A stretch of 64,000 bases of DNA from Polydactylus sextarius (taxonomy: Eukaryota > Chordata > Actinopteri > Polynemidae). Position numbers and translations under genes: made by a program. Shown one piece after another: positions 51,701 through 64,000 of this stretch. Where the stretch lies: positions 10,260,629 through 10,324,628 of the forward strand of contig CM028910.1 in assembly GCA_016801845.1 (NCBI GenBank), given 5' to 3'. Under the pieces are notes generated by a model. The model saw only the letters and a program-made list of their open reading frames with translations. It did no database searches and was not told the DNA's origin. Each line of letters starts with the position of its first letter. The stretch's first letter is position 1.

Positions 51701-51920
51701 GTTTTTTTTTTCTCCTCCTATCTTATCACAGGTGCACAGACTGTACCGCGGCGGTGGCGGTAGCATGCAGCGCGCTCAGGAGGAATGGAGCACCGGGATG
51801 TGGAAGAGCGCCCCGGTGAGGGAAGCGGGGTTCAATGCCGTTGCTCAGACAGCACAAGGCCCGAGCTTGCCCGAGTACCCCACTGCAGTGCCGAGCTACC
51901 CAGACAACAGTCACTGGTGA
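48741..51920 (+). CDS. scamp4: Secretory carrier-associated membrane protein 4, complete
   Basis: A four-pass membrane protein of post-Golgi recycling and secretory vesicles. Six coding exons: 48741-48747, 48850-48978, 49089-49245, 50410-50511, 51474-51591, 51732-51920. They total 702 bases, 233 aa (human SCAMP4 229). The first coding exon holds only ATGGCAG. The protein starts MAERVNNFPPIPKF, lacking the NPF repeats of SCAMP1-3, as expected for SCAMP4/5. Four hydrophobic segments follow: about 46-64, 71-88, 104-126 and 148-170. The conserved cytosolic E-peptide appears as CWFRPLYKAFR between the second and third. The tail has HRLYRGGGGS and AQEEWSTGMW and ends SLPEYPTAVPSYPDNSHW, which matches SCAMP4 rather than SCAMP5. 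All introns are GT-AG. It is divergent from CHAF1A and tail-to-tail with the semaphorin. Confidence 0.95.
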
Positions 51921-53430
51921 TAGCCGAGCACTGCCGCTAGGTGGAGACAGAGAGCTAGCCATTTCTGTGGTGCACACAAGACAGCACTTGTACGCACCAA
52001 ATCACTTCACCTTTAACAACATGACAAAACGTTTTATCAAAGAGTTTTGTCACTAAAGCTCATTAAAACCCCACAACTTCTTCTGGAGGGTTATGCCAAC
52101 ATGCCATTCCATTTCAATTTCGTTTACACAAAGTTCATTGAGATGAAAGAGAAAGATTTCGTGATTTTACATTTAAAAGAAATTCGCTTAGGAAGATGTA
52201 ATGTCCTGCAAATATGCAATTGGAAACTCAAAAAGAGTGTGAACAGTTTCATGAATGCAGTATGTGATGGACGTGTGCCTTATGGACATTTATGATTGGA
52301 TTGTTTTATTCGTCGCCAGAGCTGCATGGTACAGATATTAGTATGCTGAAGAATAGGGTTTTTTTTTTTTTTTTTTTTTTGCAACAAGAAAGAAAAAAAA
52401 CTGCACGATTTTTATCTGGTGGAATTCTTTTTTCTGTGAACTGTGTATATTCTGGCAGGACTTCAGTTTAGTTTTGATACATTGTGCTTGATATCGCCGT
52501 GTTTGCCCGCTTTGGCTGTGATTTCTTGAAATGCGCCTTACTAATGCGTGCAGATTTTTGCATGTGAAGAGATTGCTTGACTGTCGCCTTAACAAACATT
52601 GCTCATTGTTTTTTGTCATTGAACTGGACTCGTGCTTCAGTGAAGCAATGTGTGGAAACATTTCAAAAGTTGTTGGTGCGTAATTCTCCTCTGTGATTTC
52701 TCGCTGAGCTCTGATGTGCCAAAAACACTTGGCTCTTTGATACAGAAAAAAAAAGTCACACCCAAAGCTGACATGTGTTGTATAGTCTGCTTTAGTATTT
52801 CTATGTTTCTGCATTTTCCAAAACTGCATTGTTTGCTTTTAGTGGTCAGCGCCCTGCTGTGAAAGCACCTTATCAGCTGTTGTCACTGTTCCAAAATAGT
52901 TTCATTTTCACCCAGATAAACTAAATTTTTGAGTTTAGTGACTGCAATTTGCTTGCACACAACTTATCATGGGTGTGGAACTAAATAGGAATTTTTCAAA
53001 TATTCTGACCTCATATAACCAGTATAAACCGACGCTGACAACTCATATGATCGACAGGAAAAAAAAAACCCACAGACGTGCAGTAGAGTGAAGTCTTATT
53101 GAAACCCAGTCTGATACTGGATATGAGCTGAATTTCAAAATGAATGTGGCCAACGTTTTTAATGCAGGTTCACTTATTATTTTCATTGATTCAATCAAAG
53201 CCTGTGTTTTGATCACAAATGCCAACTGGAGGGAAAAAGTGCGTGCCTCATAATTTGACAATTTTATTATTTTTTTTCTTGTCTTGTTACAAAAGTGTCC
53301 TTCATGGCCAACTGCCAAATCTAGTATTTTGATTTTTCTCTGTTATTTGATAAGTGACAAAATATGATGGATATGTTGAAATAACCTTTAAATATTGCAA
53401 CATTTCAATAAATATTCTTACTCACACAGC
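51921..53430 (+). other. SCAMP4 3' UTR with polyadenylation signal
   Basis: No further gene before a canonical AATAAA at 53407-53412. It contains a poly-T run (52359-52380). Short open frames here show no family resemblance. Confidence 0.55.
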
Positions 53431-54590
53431 TGTGTCCTACCTGAATGTATAATGTATAATATTTTAATGGTTGAGAATCTGAACGGCAGCCAGGGGTTCA
53501 GGGTAGAGTTTGACTTTTTAATGGGAGCATTTAACAGTTCGGATAAGTTGAGCTTTGAGGTAAGATTTACGTCAGCTTCTCACACAGTAATTACGTTGCT
53601 GTGTGAATAAGTATTGCAAGATTTTTTTTTTCTCTATAGCAACTGATTAGTGATCTATAAGACTTCATATGCTTTTAAAGCAAAATAGAAAAACCCAGCA
53701 CTAAGCAGCTACTGTAACTGGTTGGGTTCATGTTGAGTCTGATTGTCCATGTTGGTGGATATTTTTTGCTGTTTTTTTTTTTTTTTTTTTCTTTGTATCT
53801 TTCATCCTCAGTGTAGAATCTTTCACCCTAGCAAAGAGATGCTGTTGTCATATTGATTTATTCAGTAATGTTTGAAGAAACTGAGCGTGGGATATAAAGA
53901 AGAAAAAAAAAAGAGAGAAAAAGGCTATGAACATCATAGAAAAACTCACAAGACAGCCTGAACTAAAAGTACGAGAAGAAACCTCATTAAACCTTCGGAG
54001 GAAGGGGAAGAGTGACGAAGACAGAAGAGAGGGCAGCTAAAAAATCTGAAACTTAAATAAATAACTCCATCAAAAGCCCGATGACTGATTTTGGAATAAA
54101 GAGACCGAAAACAGAGGTTGGCATGTGCATCGACTTAATTCCCTTGGCATAAATGTGCCGATGCTGAGCTTCAAAGCACCAACGTATGCAAATGCACCTT
54201 ATTTATTAATTTATTACCTGATAATAATAAAAAAAAAACCTGCAATGTATATCTTTAATTCAGTTCATAACAACTTGTTCTACACTGCTGAATAATTGAG
54301 CAGAGTCCTACGGTGGTTGTTTGGGATGAAACTCTATGCGCCGTTGTTAATGACAGAGTGTGAAAAACACAGAGCAGATACACTTTACATTCCTGTAATT
54401 TGGTTTGGTCTGAGTCTTTTCCACAAAAACAAACAAGACAGAGTTTAAGTGTGGAGTCTTGTTTTGGTGATTATCTCTATCTGTTTGTAAAATCAGGACG
54501 GGGAAAACGTCACGTTGAATTCCTAGCATCACTTCTCAGCTGTGTGAAAGAAAGAGAGAGAGGGTGATAGCTACACACACGTCAAACTCC
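53431..54590. other. Intergenic between the SCAMP4 and semaphorin 3' ends
   Basis: AT-rich, with poly-T (53770-53790) and short poly-A runs. No supported gene or recognised mobile element. Confidence 0.5.
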
Positions 54591-54604
54591 CAGTAAAGTT
54601 TTGT

Positions 54605-55541
54605 TTTATTATGAAGAAGTACTGCAGGTACTTCCAAAGCTTATCACAACACATGTTCTTTTTATCTGTGATGTGTCTCACTGCCAAAAAAAAAAAAAAA
54701 AAAAACTCAACATCTTGTCTCTATCACAGTAAGACTACAGTATGCGATTGAATCTAAAAGAGCTGTGTACCCCTAAAAAAACAAAAACAAAAAAACAAGC
54801 TACCACACTCTAAATGATGATATAAAACTGACTGGAGTGAGATCATTTTCAAATGGAAGATAGAGGTATAAAGTTTACTTATTATCACTTGTTAGTGGCT
54901 TTTGAAGGCTGAAATACAAAGGTGCAGCTGTACTTGGCTTCTTAATAGTCACAGAGAAATAGTAGTACAAGTATTGATCAATAATTAACGTAGCCACAGA
55001 TCGATGGTGTTCACTCACCGATGCGTGTTGTCTTAAATAAACAGCAGGATCCATAACATGAAAATGAAATGCAACTGGGTCAAAGTTTCTTGTTTGTTTT
55101 TTTGCCACTTGTTCATTGTGGTCGATCAATATTTACAAGACGTATCGTAGATTATACGAGTCATTGTGACAAATAAATAGTAGTTGAAAGCAAAACAAAA
55201 AACAGTTTTCGCCTGTACACAATATATTACACAAAGTGTATTCACAAATTGTCAAATTAGTAGAAAAAACACATACTTGTATATAAAAAGAGTTTGTTTG
55301 TTTGTTTGTTTTTTCTTTTTCCTTGGGTGAAAATTCAGACGGAAAAAGTCTTTTTCACTTTTGAACATCAGCTGCCCGGTTCGAGTACGGAAATGACTGA
55401 CAGTGCAGGACATGTCAAGGAGGAAAATGATTCCTATCAGAAGAATTTATAATTTGAAAAGCTTTCGTGTCTTTAAAAATATACCTATAGGAGGTGATTA
55501 GTGCAGGTTGGCCTCAGAACCAATTCTATACCTCAGTAGTG
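54605..55541 (-). other. Semaphorin 3' UTR with polyadenylation signal
   Basis: A minus-strand AATAAA at 54605-54610 lies about 940 bases past the semaphorin stop codon. Between them are only AT-rich sequence and poly-A/T runs. Confidence 0.5.
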
Positions 55542-58500
55542 TCAAATTTCTGACTCATCATTAATATATCCCAGACCATCCAGGCTTGAAATGTTGGGCT
55601 TAGGTATGAAGTGGTGTTCACCGTTTCCTTTGAAATCAACAGTAGAGTGATTATTATTGGCAGTGCAAGGTCTTCCACACTCAGGCCCCAGAAACTTTAC
55701 CTCTGAAGTTCTGTTGGGAATGTGCATATATTCGCACGAAAGCCTTTTCACCTCATTCTCAGTGGGACCCTTCGCAAAGCTGAAGCATTTCCAACGTCCT
55801 CGACAGATCCAGAATATGATCCCCACCAGGGACAGGCAAAGCAGCGAAAGCAGAGCCACAGCCACCTCTAAACGAGTCATCCTGCTGGTGTCGCTTTGAG
55901 TCTCAGGGGACAGCATGTCCACATTATTATGCTTTGTCACCAGCCTCGGTGCAGCTGTGCTCAGAACGTACACATACTCCGTGGAATTTCTCACCTCGTT
56001 GCCATGAGTGGTGCTGACCCCCACTGTTGGGCCAGAAAAGAGCTGCAGACGATAAACTGCAACAGTTCGGTTGTATGTTTGGCCGTTTATCTGCTCTACA
56101 GAGTCACAGGTATAAAGGCCAGCGTCTGACTCTGAGGCTCTCAGGATGAGGAGGCCTCCGCTGTAGATGTAGTATTTGTTGTTGGAGTGAAGTGTTTGAT
56201 CAGAGAAACGCCACAGGACCTGTGCCAAGTTGGAGTGGAGCTGGCAAGGCAGCTGAATGTTGTTCTCTGGAACAAGGATAAAGTCCACAGCTGCTACTGG
56301 ATCTACAACCATGTCCAAACACAAGGTTGATCTCACTACACGTCAATAAATACATCTCAATGCAATCTTTAAAGTATGTTTGCAGGCAAACGACACTCTA
56401 TAAATGAACATACCCGGCTGAGGACACCGTGAGACGTCTCCCTCCTTCAGGCTCTGCATTGCAGTGTCTGAGGAGGAGGATAAGCTGGAGACAGAGGAGC
56501 ACCGCTCAGTGGACAAGTCCCAGGCGCAGTATGGATCCCGGGCCAGGATGCAGTCCACACAAGTGTCATAGCGGCTGCAGTTACTGACTGGCATCTGGAT
56601 GGCGCCAAATTTTGACCCTGCGTACAGCTGGCCCTGTGTTTACACATAGAAATAATTAACAAGCTAAAAATGACTCATCTTTACAACCATTAAATCCTCT
56701 GTGTACTCTGTAAGTAGTATTATATAGTATTATATATACATATACAAATTGACCCCTATTACATCATTTGCCAGGGAAAAACAGCAGTAAATGACTCTGA
56801 CCTTTGAGTTAACAGACATTACTGCACCACAGTAGATATGTGAGTTACCTTGCTGGATGAGAGGCGCAGGATGCTGATAGGTTCAGGGTTTTCGTACAGT
56901 TGAATCTCCTCAATTATGAACATCTCTCCGGCGTAGTTGACGGCTTTCTGAACGTAACCGTTTTCTATCAGGACAAAGATCAGTAATGTCTGTTAAACCT
57001 GCATATTGATAAAAATCAGGTTGTAGCTGCAGAAACCTGTTTACTCTGTGCTGATAAAAGCTGCATCTCACTGCTTGTGGATTCAGCTTCTCACGTGTAA
57101 AATGAAAAATGTATTATTTCCTCTCTCACAGGTTATATAACCCAGCTTTAAAGCCCTGAGAACATCCCTACTCTGAATGATCATCTCCTGCACGAATACA
57201 TTGATTTTTGGTTTGGTTTTGGTTGGATTATTTTACACAAGAGATGTGTTTGTGAATGATAAAAGGGTGATTTCATATTTTTCACTATTTCCATTTTTAA
57301 AACTCATCTTAAAATCCACTTATACTCCTTGGCTTTTAACGCAACGTGAGACTCTGTTCTTGTTTTAGTGTTTTATTGTTTTTATTGTTTAACATTGTTA
57401 TTGTTTTACTGTTTTTTAATATTATGTCTCGTGTTTTTTTATGTTAGAATCTCATGTATGCACAGCACGTTGTTTTTCAGCTGTGGCTGTTTTATGGCCC
57501 TCTATAAATAAAGCTGAGTTGAGTATTTCCAGAAATAAACCAGCACAAATGATAATGAGGGATATTTTCCCCAAACTCTAACTTTGATTGATGCATCTCA
57601 GATCATAAAAACTTAATTTTATGGGGAACTACTAAAATTTTCAGGAACTCTTAATTTAATCAACCAGAATATTCATATGGAAAAGACACATCAACATCGA
57701 CTCTGTTGTAGTTTAAACTTGGTAAAACTGTTTTTTTTTTTTTTTTTTTTTTTACCAGTGCCGATGAACATGACGGCATGTCTCTGTCCGTCCAGTGCAA
57801 GCACGCTGTCCACTACGATCCGAGTCAGTAAAGATCCTTTCTTGAGCAGCAGTGGTCCTCCTCCCACAGGATGAACAGCCTCGTCCATGAGCGGACGGTC
57901 TCTGATGAACTGAAGCGTTTTGTCTGGAAGGTCCAGAGAGCGATTCATCCCCATTTTACGTGCTACATTATTGATGCACTGCAATTGAAAAAATGAATTA
58001 AAAAAAAACAAACTTTTTATCATTGTCATTGTCAAATCATCGTCTTTTTAAAAAAAAAATGGATTTTGGCTTGTTGTGTTTTAATATCAAGTCATTTTTA
58101 TTCATGTCTTTACACTCACCGCTCCTGGTCTGGGCACCGGCACCTCTCCAGTGTACATCACCCACTTCACATGGGACGTCTCCACAGCAACAGGTGTCTT
58201 AAACTTTCCCTCATTGAAAGTTTCCCTGATGGCAGATATGCTGTATGCACACACTGCAGACACCTGGGACAAGGTCCTGGAAACAGCACATTACACACAT
58301 TTAGTCGAAACAAAACAGAAAGATTTGTTTTATTTTTGAATGAGCAGAAGAATACGTCTTAAATCATGAATGAATAAATCACTCATCAGTCAGATACAAG
58401 CATTAACTGCCAGACATAATATATTAGAATCACCACAATGAAACAAACTCAGCACCTAATCATTTACTCTTCCTTCAGACAGTTTTATGGTTCCTCCAAA

Positions 58501-61500
58501 ATGACTCTATAGACTTCCAAGATTACTCAATGTCAGCACTCACCCTGAGCCATAAAACCACAGGATTAAACTGCAAATACTCACGATTGAGGGGTGAAGA
58601 CAGCGTAGAAGACACTCTTCCTCCAGTCCTCATGCTTCAGCAGGAAGACATCCTGGACAATGGGTGGCAGGCTGGGTTCAGGGAGGGAACAATCCAGACG
58701 AGCTTTCAGGAACGACGTCCATTTCCTCTGCAGCGTCCGCTGGCCTCCCATATCCTCCTAAACAGAGAGAGAGAGAGAGAAAATTCTATCATATGCTCAT
58801 ATTCACTTTCACAAAGGACGTCTGAAGAGCATGATGAGTTTTTATACCTTGCAGACACGAGCCACTCGTGACACGGCAACTTTACTGTAGAAATCATACT
58901 CCATGGCGTTTTCACTGAAGAAAAAGTACACCTTATCATCGTCGCCTTCGAGGCTTTCAAAACTCTCGCCCACAAAGTCCATGTAGACAAAGTTCGGCTC
59001 TGAAATCACAAAACGACATGAGCATTTGAAACGAGCGCAGAAAAGTCAAATATCTATGCATCACTGACTGCATCAGACAGCTGTGTTACTGCTGCTGTGA
59101 CTGCAGACGATTCCCCTCTAAAATATGCACTTCATTATGTAAATCTTAAAAAAAGGCCGGTTGAACTCACCACTGAGCCAGGAGCTCTTAAACTCGGTTC
59201 GCAGAGCCAAGTTTGAACTGCGCAAAACCACAGGCTCAGAGCCCAAGAAGTTGATGGATGTAGCAGAATACAGGTCATTTCCTGTTGGACAGGAACAAGA
59301 AAAAATTCCTGGAAATCAATTACTCATATTAGGTTGGAACAACCTCTCATTTATATACCAACTAATAAAGTGGTCCGACATGAATTACTGAATTACACAA
59401 TTTAGACAAGCAGGAAGCAGCAGCAGCCTGGACATTAGGTTACGTTTATAAAATGGTCATGTGACCTGTCAAATCTGCCTGCAGTTATAATCCACTCATC
59501 TCCACTGTTGGTGCACTTTGTGCACACAGCATTATTCTGTGCTTTGTTCCCTTCGGCAGCAAACCTGAGTGAGACACTCACCAACCATGAGGGAGGAGTA
59601 TCTCTGGAAGGGATCAAAAGGACACTTCCCTTTTCCCTCCTCTTGCTTTCCCTGCAGCCTCAGCTGTCCATTACCAAACGTCTGTCAGAAACAAAAGGCA
59701 GAGAGAGGAGAGAAAGACAAACGTGTTGAAAGAGGGAACAGAAATAAAAGCTGAGCCATTTTTGTTCAAACATAGCACTGAGATTTCAGCTGAATCTTAT
59801 CAGCTTTGCTGCGTTCACGACCTGCATACATTTACGCTATTATTCACGTCATTATTCATCGTCATTGTATTACATTTTTCTCAGAATAATACAAATACAG
59901 AATAATCACATCCATTCATTTTCTTCATTTTTCTTTTTTTTTGTTATTGTCTTAATCAAACCGATACTATTATCTTGCTGTCCATTTAAATCTCCAGGGC
60001 GGTGCTTTCAAGGATGTTCAGTCCTCTGAGATTTGAGCTCACTGCCAAAATAAACTGCATTCATGAACTACCGTGTGTTGTCGAACAATCGAACCTAACA
60101 AAGACAATAAATGAGCAGACACCGACATTATGAGGTGAAGGGATCGACTGTTTCTTTTTATCGCAAACCGAGACACAATTTAGAAGAGAGAGAGAGAAAA
60201 TGCCTTGACTCTTGTTCACCTCCAGAAAAACGAACTGTAGCATGAAGCGTCGCTTATTGACTGCAACATTCAACCACTATTATGTCAGCACAGCTTAAAA
60301 AAAGAAAAAAAGTCAGGTCATTCTCTATACTGTTGTCTAATACATACCCATCAGGAAGATCAAACCATATAATGAACTAATGTATTTGTTCTATCTAACT
60401 ATTAGAGACACATTATCAACACCATTACATTGACTGATATGATGCATAAGATCTTTCCTTGTCTCTGATGAATGTACTATTTGCACCTGTTTGAGTAAAA
60501 CTACAGTGTTCATCTAATTATATGAAATCAACAAGCTTTACTAAAGAAATTAAACTAATTATGTGTATCTGTGTATTTTGTTTTTTTTTTTTTTAAGCTT
60601 GAAGTCGTCAAGAGGAAAAAGAGTCCTGGGGCTAACAACACAGACAGGGTGGGGACGTCAGACAGTAATGACAGACGAACACTTTGTTGGTTTTGTTCTT
60701 TTTGTAACATCTGCTGACAACAACAAAGCATAAACGGAATATTGACAACTTAATCCTACAAACATAAAGAGCTGCCTGTATGAAACGTAACTACTAAACC
60801 CAATAGCGAGTCTTTCATCAAAGTAGATTACGTCAGTAACCATGAGCTGATGAACAGCGGTTTTACCCACAGAACCAGTCCCAGCTTCATTACTTACCAT
60901 ATAATCACAGGTGGGGCTAAAAGCATTTGTGCCACACACGTACATTGTAGTGTCATTCACTTTGTGCAGGGTTCGAATGTAGTTACGACATTCCACCTGC
61001 AACAAGATCCAGCAGAGAGAATGCCAAGGTCAGAGCTTTTGTTAGTTCAGTCGCAAAAACACAAACATGCCACATACATATACAGACAGCACATGCTGCC
61101 TGGAACTGAGCTGGTGACCCCAAAGGTCAAGGCTGTGTCCATGCAATTTCTACTCATGCCTTTATTTGGGCTTTTGGTACATAGCTTTAAGCAAAACACC
61201 TCAAAGAGAACTCTGTGTAAAGGCTTCAAAAGGAAAAAAAAGGGAAAAAAAGGCCACTCCCATATAAATGATTTACAAATGTACAGAGATAAACTACGTG
61301 AGGGAGTTAACTGCTCTCAGTCAACAGTCATCCCTGAAGGCTTTATCCTTATCCAAGAAGTAAAAGTTACCGTATGTGAGCTGTGTTTTGAAATAGATGA
61401 CACGAACCTCAGCGTGCTTTCCCTTGTATGTGCACTCCCTCTGCTTCTCCTCAGTAACTCGCCAATACACCTGCATCAACAGATGGAAAGTGTCTTGTCA

Positions 61501-62667
61501 AAGCACGTAGGAATGGTGTGGCAACCGCAGCAGCACGACAACCGACCTGTAGCTGTAGCCTGTTTACACTTTGTTTCACTATTTGTTTAAGACCTAGAAT
61601 AGTCAGAAGGGATTACCTGCTGGCTGGGATACCAATCACTCTCCTGCCGCAACTGTTAACTGTATGACTACAAATATGAAGCGACAGACCACTGTTGAGA
61701 GTTCAACATGACCACTGTTTACTGAAACCCTCATGCAAATGTCAGCTGAATGTGTTGAGAGCATCTGCTGATCAGTGTGCATTCTCATCGTAGGTAAGTG
61801 GTGCACTGCTGCCAGATACATGAGAGACAGGTTACTGGTGGCTTGAACTAATTTCTGTGAAGAGTTTCCAGATAGTTAGTAAGACCATAACAATCTTTGT
61901 CTGAGGTGTTTTGTATGATCCAGACCTGAGCTTTATGACCTCAGATGTTAGAGAACCCAGGAATCAGCACTCAAGTCCAGCCTTCAGTGATTTAATGATT
62001 ATTTGATGATTGTTTCAACTCAGCACTTTCATTTTTAATCTGTCACGATGAAAAGTTAATTTTTAGCCACTTCATCAAACTGAATAGCGCTCGCATGTTA
62101 TCATATATGAGAGCTGCGCAGATACAAGTGAGGTTATCAGTTTTTTTACAACCACTTCAAACAGACCGTGTCTGATCAGAAGTCATGGACTCAATTTGTA
62201 AACAGATTTCTTACCACAGACTTTCTGACTGAGATGTTGTCGATGTCCAGAGCATATACGGCCTCTCTGGCACCCAGCAGCAGCACACCGAGGTCATCTC
62301 TCATCAACATTGTGGAGTAGTTGGAGATCCCCTCGTCTCTGAACAGCTTCAGCTCATCTACACAAGACACATCTGCATCACTACCCTGTATTTACAGAGT
62401 TTTCCTTCTAAATTTCAGTTGTCATAATTCCACATAGTTGTAAAAATGCTCCCATGGCATAAACAAAATGCAAATTCATTTAAATTTACTAAACATGTGT
62501 CAACCAGCCTGCTACTGCTACAGCTGACACTGTTACGAAACAGCAGATTGTGACTTACTCTGGTAGGGGACAGTCTTTCGTGGGACACAGTAGTGAGTGT
62601 TAAGTGCACTATTTGAAACATGGAGCATCAATCCACAGATGACGCTCAGAGCAAAGAGAAGTGACAT
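55542..62667 (-). CDS. Class 4 transmembrane semaphorin (Sema4D/4E-like), complete
   Basis: A cell-surface ligand of plexins in axon guidance and cell-cell signalling. Thirteen coding exons, minus strand: 62667-62559, 62357-62215, 61470-61408, 60996-60898, 59681-59582, 59281-59171, 58999-58848, 58757-58585, 58276-58120, 57978-57756, 56964-56849, 56633-56414, 56302-55542. They total 2427 bases, 808 aa. A signal peptide (MSLLFALSVICGLML..) is followed by the sema domain (about 35-490) with GAREAVYALD, YVCGTNAFSPTCD, GKCPFDPFQ, FLGSEPV, DKVYFFFSE, RKWTSFLKARLDC, SAVCAYS and PDKTLQFI. A PSI module (about 498-550) carries CVDCILARDPYCAWD. An Ig-like C2 domain pairs C575 and C621, a transmembrane helix spans about 702-722, and an 86-residue tail ends ESEI. 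Sema plus PSI plus Ig plus a membrane span defines class 4. The sema domain looks closest to 4D and the fish-specific 4E. I cannot settle the paralogue, so no symbol is given. All introns are GT-AG. Confidence 0.93.
57290..57530 (+). mobile_element. LINE 3' tail inside a semaphorin intron
   Basis: The plus strand reads LLTQRETLFLF-like remnant sequence and a T-rich stretch, ending TTTATGGCCCTCTATAAATAAAGCTGAGTTGAGTA. This layout matches the 3' UTR and short tandem tail of fish L2/CR1-type LINEs, like the copy near 6.5 kb. It is antisense to the gene and heavily 5'-truncated. Confidence 0.5.
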
Positions 62668-64000
62668 GGCTCAGAGTCTCGGTTTGTGTAGGTGTAGAAG
62701 AGCTGCACTAGATCCAGCTCTCCAACCAAAACACCCAATCAGAGAGAGAACATGGTCCAAAGTCTGAGTCCAGATGTGTTCACGCTGCTGTGATGTTGCC
62801 GTCCTGGACACGTGCCGGTTTGTCACGAGTCATGTTTACAAAAACAGTCCTGTACAGATGTTTAACCAGGCCTGGAGAATGTAGCTCAGCCTGCTTCGAC
62901 TGAGCCTCCAAGTCAGCGTCCTGCGTAGTGTGTATCTATGTCGGCGTTAGCCTCCAGTGCATTGTTAATGAGCTGCTGGTGTCCTCTCTAGAAGAAGGAG
63001 CAGGAGCCATGCTGCCTGGCTACTGGAGAAGTATACTGGAGGAGATCACATTCATGGTGCCACTGTCAAGAAAAGATATGAAAGCATGTACAAAATTCTC
63101 AATGAGACAAATTATTCACTTCATACATGAAAACACCACATTATTTCTTTTCTTTATGCTTTATGCTTATGCTTATTTCTTTATGCTTAATTTTTCATGG
63201 CTGATTATCACATACGACTGCCCTGTGTTTTGTTGTTCTGATTATCTTGCATCTACCACAGCTACACAACATCACAGTAAGCAAGGAGAAGAGAACGGAT
63301 GAATGTTTTGATCCTCCATTGGAGAACAACAACCACAATACACATCGTGTAAAGCACCACAACAGAAATTCAGCTTTGCTCCTTCATTATACCAAAGGAT
63401 TCTCCAGAGACTGATTAAAACCAGAACTGACTTGTTTCAAAGACACTGGATCCTACAATTCCCATAATGCAACTCCAAAGCATCTTTAATTAGACCTCAT
63501 CAGGGTTTGTACCCCAGTGTTAAGGAAACTCTGTTCAGTGCCACAAAAGACAAATGGCTCAGAATAATCCTTGTCGCATTTAATAATTTTCCACACGTAA
63601 AAGTGGGGCGCCCCAAATTTAAATGTAGTGAAAATGAGTGCTTAGTTTATTTTCTGATTTGTATTTATTTATTTTGTGAGAGACAACATAGTCAGCGCCT
63701 CTCACAGCTGTAGCTGTAAAAACAGTCATAACAGACACTGACTGAAAATCTGCAGCCATGTCGCCCACCGACCCCCACTCTCTCTTCCTCCTTCACTCTC
63801 TGTCTCTTCCTGTCCTCCTCCCAGATAAGAACCTGCTTCCTCTGGGCTCAGCAGGGTTCAAGCAACAGAGGGGATCAGTTCAGGTTTGGGCACGCATACA
63901 GATCACAATAATTTAACTATGGGGTTTTAAGTGCTGCATCCCTATCCTGGATTGAAAGTTACTGCTTCTCAATTCTTTGCCGACTTTCTTGCTGCTTTGA
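62668..64000. other. Semaphorin upstream region, no gene seen
   Basis: Contains the semaphorin 5' leader (not delimited) and its probable promoter. A TCCTACAATTCCCATAATGC motif at 63451-63470 resembles a ZNF143 site. The 124-codon plus-strand open frame at 62928-63302 has low-complexity hydrophobic content and no recognisable domain, so it was not called. Confidence 0.4.

Noticed and set aside
60850..61590. 246-codon plus-strand frame, the second longest in the semaphorin region
   Set aside because: It spans two antisense semaphorin exons and the intron between them, with no recognisable domain. The minus-strand exons here (60996-60898, 61470-61408) have conserved content and clean splice sites.
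62928..63302. 124-codon plus-strand frame upstream of the semaphorin
   Set aside because: Hydrophobic, low complexity (repeated FFMLYAYAYFFML-like), with no homology recognised.
1..64000. CRISPR arrays, phage, IS elements, operons
   Set aside because: The window is vertebrate nuclear DNA. The direct repeats seen are microsatellites without spacer structure.

Overview
This window is genomic DNA from a ray-finned (teleost) fish, probably a percomorph. The evidence is vertebrate split genes with GT-AG introns, many (CA)n/(GT)n microsatellites, and 3' pieces of fish L2/Maui-type LINEs, one ending in the GGCGCTATACAAATAAAA..TTGAATTGAATTGAA tail typical of fish genomes. There are no bacterial operons, CRISPR arrays or recognisable tRNA/rRNA genes. 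Exons were assigned by eye from conserved protein sequence, GT/AG boundaries and phase. In all five complete genes the joined exons keep one open frame from ATG to stop.

Layout, left to right: (1) 1-16.3 kb holds the 5' end of a minus-strand gene recognised as DDR2 from its signal-peptide exon (3598-3711) and its place downstream of UAP1; the body of the gene lies off the left edge, and the rest of this stretch is repeat-bearing intron. (2) 16.65-18.4 kb is a 5'-truncated, broken L2/Maui-type LINE. (3) 19.7-30.3 kb is UAP1, minus strand (506 aa). (4) 31.75-37.0 kb is UBXN6, plus strand (439 aa). (5) 37.1/37.9-47.2 kb is CHAF1A, minus strand (886 aa). (6) 48.0-53.4 kb is SCAMP4, plus strand (233 aa). 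(7) 54.6-62.7 kb is a class 4 semaphorin, minus strand (808 aa). (8) 62.7-64 kb shows no gene.

Gene order alternates. UAP1/UBXN6 and CHAF1A/SCAMP4 are head-to-head pairs separated by about 1-1.5 kb with promoter-like motifs; UBXN6/CHAF1A and SCAMP4/semaphorin are tail-to-tail. The genes are functionally unrelated housekeeping or developmental genes: nucleotide-sugar synthesis, p97/VCP cofactor, replication-coupled histone deposition, membrane traffic, axon-guidance signalling and a collagen receptor. They form no pathway. DDR2-UAP1 are neighbours on human 1q23, whereas UBXN6-CHAF1A (and SCAMP4 on the same arm) are on 19p13.3, so the window joins two human regions that belong to the same ancient paralogon.

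I found no clearly new biological system. The points most worth a second look are a GC-AG intron in UBXN6, an inverted ACGTCA/TGACGT element with an exact UPR-element core at the UAP1 promoter, a perfect 44-bp palindrome in the DDR2 5' intron, ZNF143 and NRF1-like sites at SCAMP4, and an extra acidic tract with apparent absence of an HP1-binding motif in CHAF1A.
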